Source of the DNA: Hemicentrotus pulcherrimus
Lineage: Eukaryota > Echinodermata > Echinoidea > Camarodonta > Strongylocentrotidae
Reading direction: 5' to 3'
Assembly (NCBI GenBank): GCA_003118195.1
Contig: BEXV01000437.1
Location: 101,936 to 136,231 of the forward strand
Length of the DNA stretch: 34,296 nt
Positions 33,101 to 34,296 of the stretch are shown here, piece by piece; within the stretch, counting starts at the first letter, position 1; every line of letters starts with the position of its first letter. The translations under genes and the position numbers were made by a program. The notes below the pieces were generated by a model. That model ran no database searches and was not told where the DNA came from. It saw only the letters and a program-made list of their open reading frames with translations.

Positions 33101-33542
33101 CCCCAAGACCTGGAAGCACCATAGGGCATAGTCCAATCCCTCCTGGAGGTTTCCTCATGCCTGGTTTACTGGCTGGTTGAGGAGCAGGTGCCTTGATTGG
33201 AGTCTTTTCTTCTTCCTTCTCCTCCTCATCCTCATCCTCCTCATCTATACTTAATCTTTGTGGTTTAGGTTCTGTACAAAAACATAGACATATAATCAAA
33301 TTACTGCAAAATCAAGGAAATTACACTCTGGCTTTGTATCATTTGGTGAGAGGTTGAATTCAACTATCAACTTTTAATCTTGACTCACCTGTTGAATCTA
33401 CAAACATCCATTTAGACCTGTCTTCATCTCCTCCTGAGAAACGTTTAGTCATAGGTCTCCTCTGGGCCATAGGACCCAGTCTACTCAGTCTGGCCCGAGA
33501 CTTTTGAACCTCGACATCTAGCGTCTCTCTTGGATCCACACC
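21027..33542 (-). CDS. Uncharacterised W-motif protein, C-terminal 717 aa (5' end off window)
   Basis: Ten exons on the - strand join in phase: 33389-33542, 33075-33271, 31814-32050, 31226-31401, 30434-30546, 27708-27904, 26616-27338, 23774-23954, 23268-23381, 21027-21088; 2,154 nt, 717 residues and a stop. The protein is rich in Lys, Glu, Pro and Ser and probably mostly disordered. Tryptophan occurs in six short motifs: PAWLKELK (W199), PSWMANSK (W242), PPWKQELMKKKK (W275), PKWKREARERMQKRK (W580), PLWKKELVEKRK (W618), PTWKQELEKKN (W677). The WK-x-x-L-x-x-+-+ form recalls motifs I remember at the N-terminus of phostensin and taperin. RARLSRLGPMAQRRPMTKRF in the first visible exon resembles the capping-protein-interaction motif of CapZIP/FAM21-type proteins. 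An actin-cytoskeletal role is inference only. Numbering starts at the first visible exon; more exons upstream are expected. Confidence 0.85.
21098..21440. repeat. Degenerate minisatellite, about 85-bp unit
   Basis: About four imperfect units carry the words GTGATGATACAGATGGGCGG, GGTTAGGGGAGGGGTGTGG and GTGCATAGGGTG in the same order. It lies within ten bases of the acceptor of the terminal exon and makes the - strand C/A/T-rich there. Confidence 0.8.
21603..21680. repeat. Three exact copies of a 26-bp tandem unit
   Basis: The unit begins AGTGTAGATGTAATGATGAT and repeats at 21603, 21629 and 21655 without visible change, so this is a recent expansion. Confidence 0.9.
22577..22716. repeat. MITE-like element with CTGGGG termini
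   Basis: The left end CTGGGGGTTGTTTCATGAAA is mirrored by the reverse complement of the right end (CTGGGGCCAGTTTCTTGAAA). It is about 140 bp with no coding capacity. Confidence 0.55.
23268..23381 (-). CDS. W-motif gene, exon 9 of those visible (W motif 6)
   Basis: It encodes residues 660-697: VPTISVPAGHKMG then TPTWKQELEKKNARLAKHLA. The acceptor is ATGCAG and the donor GTAATT. Phase 1 at both ends would let it be skipped in frame. Confidence 0.85.
23382..23773 (-). other. Intron between exons 8 and 9 of the W-motif gene
   Basis: AT-rich, with nothing recognisable. Confidence 0.6.
23774..23954 (-). CDS. W-motif gene, exon 8 of those visible (W motif 5)
   Basis: It encodes residues 600-659: PIRSPKDSIETSNNN, TPLWKKELVEKRKLFPKMPS, then a charged end. 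The acceptor CTACAG and donor GTTAGT fit phases 0 and 1 of its neighbours. Confidence 0.85.
23955..26615 (-). other. Large intron 7-8 of the W-motif gene, purine-rich + strand
   Basis: No exon is supported. The + strand is strongly purine-biased, most of all at 25900-26600, which keeps - strand frames open by chance (236 codons at 24743-25453, and the extension of exon 7 down to 25995). The core at about 26100-26310 is a GACA/GAGA microsatellite. Confidence 0.65.
26100..26310. repeat. GACA/GAGA purine-rich microsatellite
   Basis: Interrupted runs of ACAG and GAGA cover about 210 bases within a longer polypurine tract. Two internal stretches, each with a GACAGACA run followed by GTCACAGG and GAATGAGA (about 26105-26160 and 26232-26290), look like a local duplication. 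Confidence 0.85.
26616..27338 (-). CDS. W-motif gene, exon 7 of those visible (large charged exon, W motif 4)
   Basis: It encodes residues 359-599, starting SMDSSLDEEKMDVTREETPD. It is extremely rich in Glu and Lys, with a duplicated ETPDEKPE and two copies of KKVTIVTK plus a relative KKVIIIAK. It ends MPKWKREARERMQKRKMSGG. The acceptor is TTTGCAG and the donor GTGAGT. The open frame continues past the donor into intron, where it turns into a translated purine microsatellite; that part is not coding. Confidence 0.85.
27339..27707 (-). other. Intron 6-7 of the W-motif gene
   Basis: AT-rich, 369 bp; no feature seen. Confidence 0.6.
27708..27904 (-). CDS. W-motif gene, exon 6 of those visible
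   Basis: It encodes residues 293-358, a basic proline-rich linker (VNKTPVKSRILPKSPTKSPA, KPGLPPKPSQK) that resembles SH3-ligand stretches, then an acidic end ESGDQTDSKKIKLSQ. The acceptor is TTTCTAG and the donor GTTAGC, phase 0. Confidence 0.82.
28266..28451. repeat. Diverged duplication, copy 1
   Basis: TTAAACAATCATATCATTGT and the bases after it recur at 28683 with substitutions and small indels. The copy ends at the N at 28452. Confidence 0.8.
28452..28452. other. Single-N assembly junction or ambiguous base
   Basis: One N falls exactly where copy 1 of the local duplication stops, so the region may be a contig join or an allele-related assembly problem. Confidence 0.8.
28683..28863. repeat. 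Diverged duplication, copy 2
   Basis: It matches 28266-28451 up to TCACAAAAGGCAGAG, with roughly one difference in ten bases. It may be a true duplication or two haplotypes assembled in series. Confidence 0.8.
29470..29649. mobile_element. 180-bp MITE with ACAGT-AAACCTG ends
   Basis: The left end ACAGTGAAACCTGTCTATAA pairs with the reverse complement of the right end (ACAGTCAAACCTGCTATACA), and an inner segment (GACCACC against GGTGGTC) folds again. TA or A-rich bases flank it, as for Tc1/pogo-like elements, but the assignment is tentative. A partial copy lies at 16450-16562. Confidence 0.7.
30147..30176. repeat. CT/AT microsatellite
   Basis: A CT run followed by a TA run. It adjoins and overlaps the left arm of the inverted repeat that flanks exon 5. 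Confidence 0.9.
30168..30195. repeat. 28-bp inverted repeat, left arm
   Basis: ATGCTTGTTTCTCATAGCAC with TA repeats before it is the exact reverse complement of 30914-30941 over 28 bases. The arms enclose exon 5 of the W-motif gene. Confidence 0.8.
30434..30546 (-). CDS. W-motif gene, exon 5 of those visible (W motif 3)
   Basis: It encodes residues 255-292: SSSSSPKQEVESSTS then NIPPWKQELMKKKKAPVPAP. The acceptor is CTGTAG and the donor GTGAGT. At 113 nt it is not a multiple of three, so skipping would shift frame. A 28-bp inverted repeat flanks it (30168-30195 and 30914-30941). Confidence 0.85.
30547..31225 (-). other. Intron 4-5 of the W-motif gene
   Basis: Apart from the inverted-repeat arm I see nothing recognisable. 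Confidence 0.5.
30914..30941. repeat. 28-bp inverted repeat, right arm
   Basis: GGTGCTATGAGAAACAAGCA followed by TA repeats, the exact reverse complement of 30168-30195. It lies about 370 bases upstream (on the - strand) of exon 5. Confidence 0.8.
31226..31401 (-). CDS. W-motif gene, exon 4 of those visible (W motifs 1 and 2)
   Basis: It encodes residues 197-255, opening with PAWLKELKSKPKPEVKETKK and later KSPSWMANSKTKKLPP. The donor GTTAGT was chosen because it leaves two bases that complete a Pro codon with the next exon, keeping the frame open. Confidence 0.82.
31402..31813 (-). other. Intron 3-4 of the W-motif gene
   Basis: AT-rich; no feature seen beyond a short duplicated TTTACAGTATAT near 31750. 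Confidence 0.5.
31814..32050 (-). CDS. W-motif gene, exon 3 of those visible
   Basis: It encodes residues 118-196, a Pro/Ser/Thr/Lys-rich linker (KTPTSTPNKTFQKSIEES, then LKKTPPPASKSPPTT and KKPLAKPRPASQ). It is 79 codons, phase 0 at both ends, with acceptor CTGCCAG and donor GTAGAG. Confidence 0.82.
32051..33074 (-). other. Intron 2-3 of the W-motif gene
   Basis: The part near exon 2 (about 32795-33060) consists of decayed tandem copies of the 3' half of that exon. The rest is AT-rich with nothing assigned. Confidence 0.6.
32795..33130. repeat. Degenerate tandem repeat, about 67-bp unit, overlapping exon 2
   Basis: The words AGACCTGGAAGCA, ATGGGGCCTAGAACTATCC and CACCAGGATGTG recur at about 32796, 32864 and 32931, more weakly near 33030, and again in the exon at 33106. 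The exonic copy encodes PGGIGLCPMVLPGLG and an intronic copy would read PGGIVLGPITLPGL, so the array grew from, or into, coding sequence. Confidence 0.8.
33075..33271 (-). CDS. W-motif gene, exon 2 of those visible
   Basis: It encodes residues 52-117: EPKPQRLSIDEEDEDEEEKE, a Pro/Ala segment, then PPGGIGLCPMVLPGLGAALG. The acceptor is TGTACAG and the donor GTAAGT. Its 3' half belongs to a degenerate tandem repeat that continues into the next intron (about 32795-33130). Confidence 0.82.
33389..33542 (-). CDS. W-motif gene, first visible exon (CPI-like motif)
   Basis: It starts in phase 0 after a TTCCAG acceptor (GVDPRETLDV) and ends one base into a codon at GTGAGT. It carries KSRARLSRLGPMAQRRPMTK, then SKWMFVDSTG. 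The basic R-x-x-x-RRP-x-T-K pattern resembles capping-protein-interaction motifs. The acceptor shows that at least one earlier exon exists, and none is visible up to 34296. Confidence 0.8.
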
Positions 33543-34296
33543 CTGGAATACACAAAAAAAAAATCAACTGTAATTAACTTTTGCTTTGTTCAATCAGAAT
33601 CAATTAAAAATGTCACACATTAGATAGTCATAAATGATTAAATGTATAAAAAAAACCTCTCTCTCAATGCTGTGACCAAGTAAAGGAGAAGGAGGGGTAT
33701 GTATGGGGGTCATACAAAAACAAAAACTTGACATTTGTGACGAGGCACCACAAAACCTCAAAAAGTTTGCATATGGTATGAATTTCAGTTAGAGCTTAAA
33801 ATTGAGATTTTTAACACTTCCTGAAAAGGTAGGTTACATGTACAGTATGTTTGTCTGATCTTGAGTTTGTTATCATAGATTTTATTTCTGAACAATTCTG
33901 GCACAAGGTCTCATATTGATCTCCTATATCTTTAGAATAGAGGAAGCTGTGTGCTGATAGCTGGACAAAGAGGGCTTAAATGGTGTGCAACATTATAGAA
34001 CAATCTACTTGGTCTCTTCACAAAATTTTCTACAGACTTTTGTCATCTTGCACAATGTTTTGTGCGTCGGAGTGATATTACAGACTTTAGATGAGGTTTT
34101 TTCACAAGTAACACTCTTTACAACTAGAATTTTTCTCTACATTCATTGGGTTAGGAGCATTCTATTCTGATGATTTATATCTAGTGCTGTCATCGACAAG
34201 CCTTCTGTCGCCAACCTTGTCGATAAAAGTGCATTTTTACGGGAAGGCGACATGTCGACAGGGATAGTATATTGGCGACAAGAATCAACCCATTTA
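33543..34296. other. Upstream intron of the W-motif gene to window edge
   Basis: No further exon is supported. The last 110 bases hold a cluster of inverted words (TCGACAAG at 34193 against CTTGTCGA at 34216; TGTCGCC at 34206 against GGCGACA at 34246 and 34274), probably the start of another repeat cut by the window edge. Confidence 0.5.

Noticed and set aside
32905..33180. 91-codon + strand frame
   Set aside because: It is antisense to exon 2 of the W-motif gene and its tandem repeat, with no independent support.

Overview
The window reads as nuclear DNA of an animal, most likely a marine invertebrate deuterostome such as an echinoderm. It has small exons with GT-AG introns, AT-rich introns packed with short inverted-repeat elements, many TACATGTA-like words, and assembly gaps (single N at 3578 and 28452, a 256-N gap at 14514-14769). 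The phylum is an inference from general texture; no sequence search was possible.

Two convergent genes fill most of it. On the + strand, 752-12945 is a complete Pescadillo gene (PES1; Nop7 in yeast). I could splice it from 14 coding exons with matching phases at every junction, giving 602 residues with the Pescadillo N-terminal domain, a BRCT domain, an acidic stretch and a basic C-terminal tail. Exons 2 and 3 lie in a 1,521-bp block that is present twice (2057-3577 and 3579-5099). The copies look identical and are joined by one N, which most likely is an assembly artefact.

On the - strand, from 33542 down to 21027, ten exons join in phase into the C-terminal 717 residues of a long, low-complexity, Lys/Glu/Pro-rich protein whose 5' end lies beyond the right edge. 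I do not recognise it as a named gene. Its notable features are six tryptophan-centred motifs, most of the form P-x-W-K-x-E-L-x-x-K, spread over five exons, and a basic stretch in the first visible exon that resembles the capping-protein-interaction motif of CapZIP/FAM21/CRACD-type proteins. A role at the actin cytoskeleton is therefore a reasonable but unproven idea.

Layout: 1-751 flank and 5' UTR of PES1; 752-12945 PES1; 12946-about 13,915 its probable 3' UTR; 14514-14769 gap; 14770-21026 non-coding DNA that includes the 3' UTR of the - strand gene; 21027-33542 the - strand gene with large introns; 33543-34296 intron or upstream DNA. Several short inverted-repeat elements (MITE-like), a minisatellite, purine-rich microsatellites and a perfect 20-bp hairpin occupy the non-coding parts. 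I saw no rRNA, tRNA, CRISPR array, virus or prokaryotic-type operon. Nothing here is a clear new system; the best leads are the W-motif protein and a few structural repeats around its exons.
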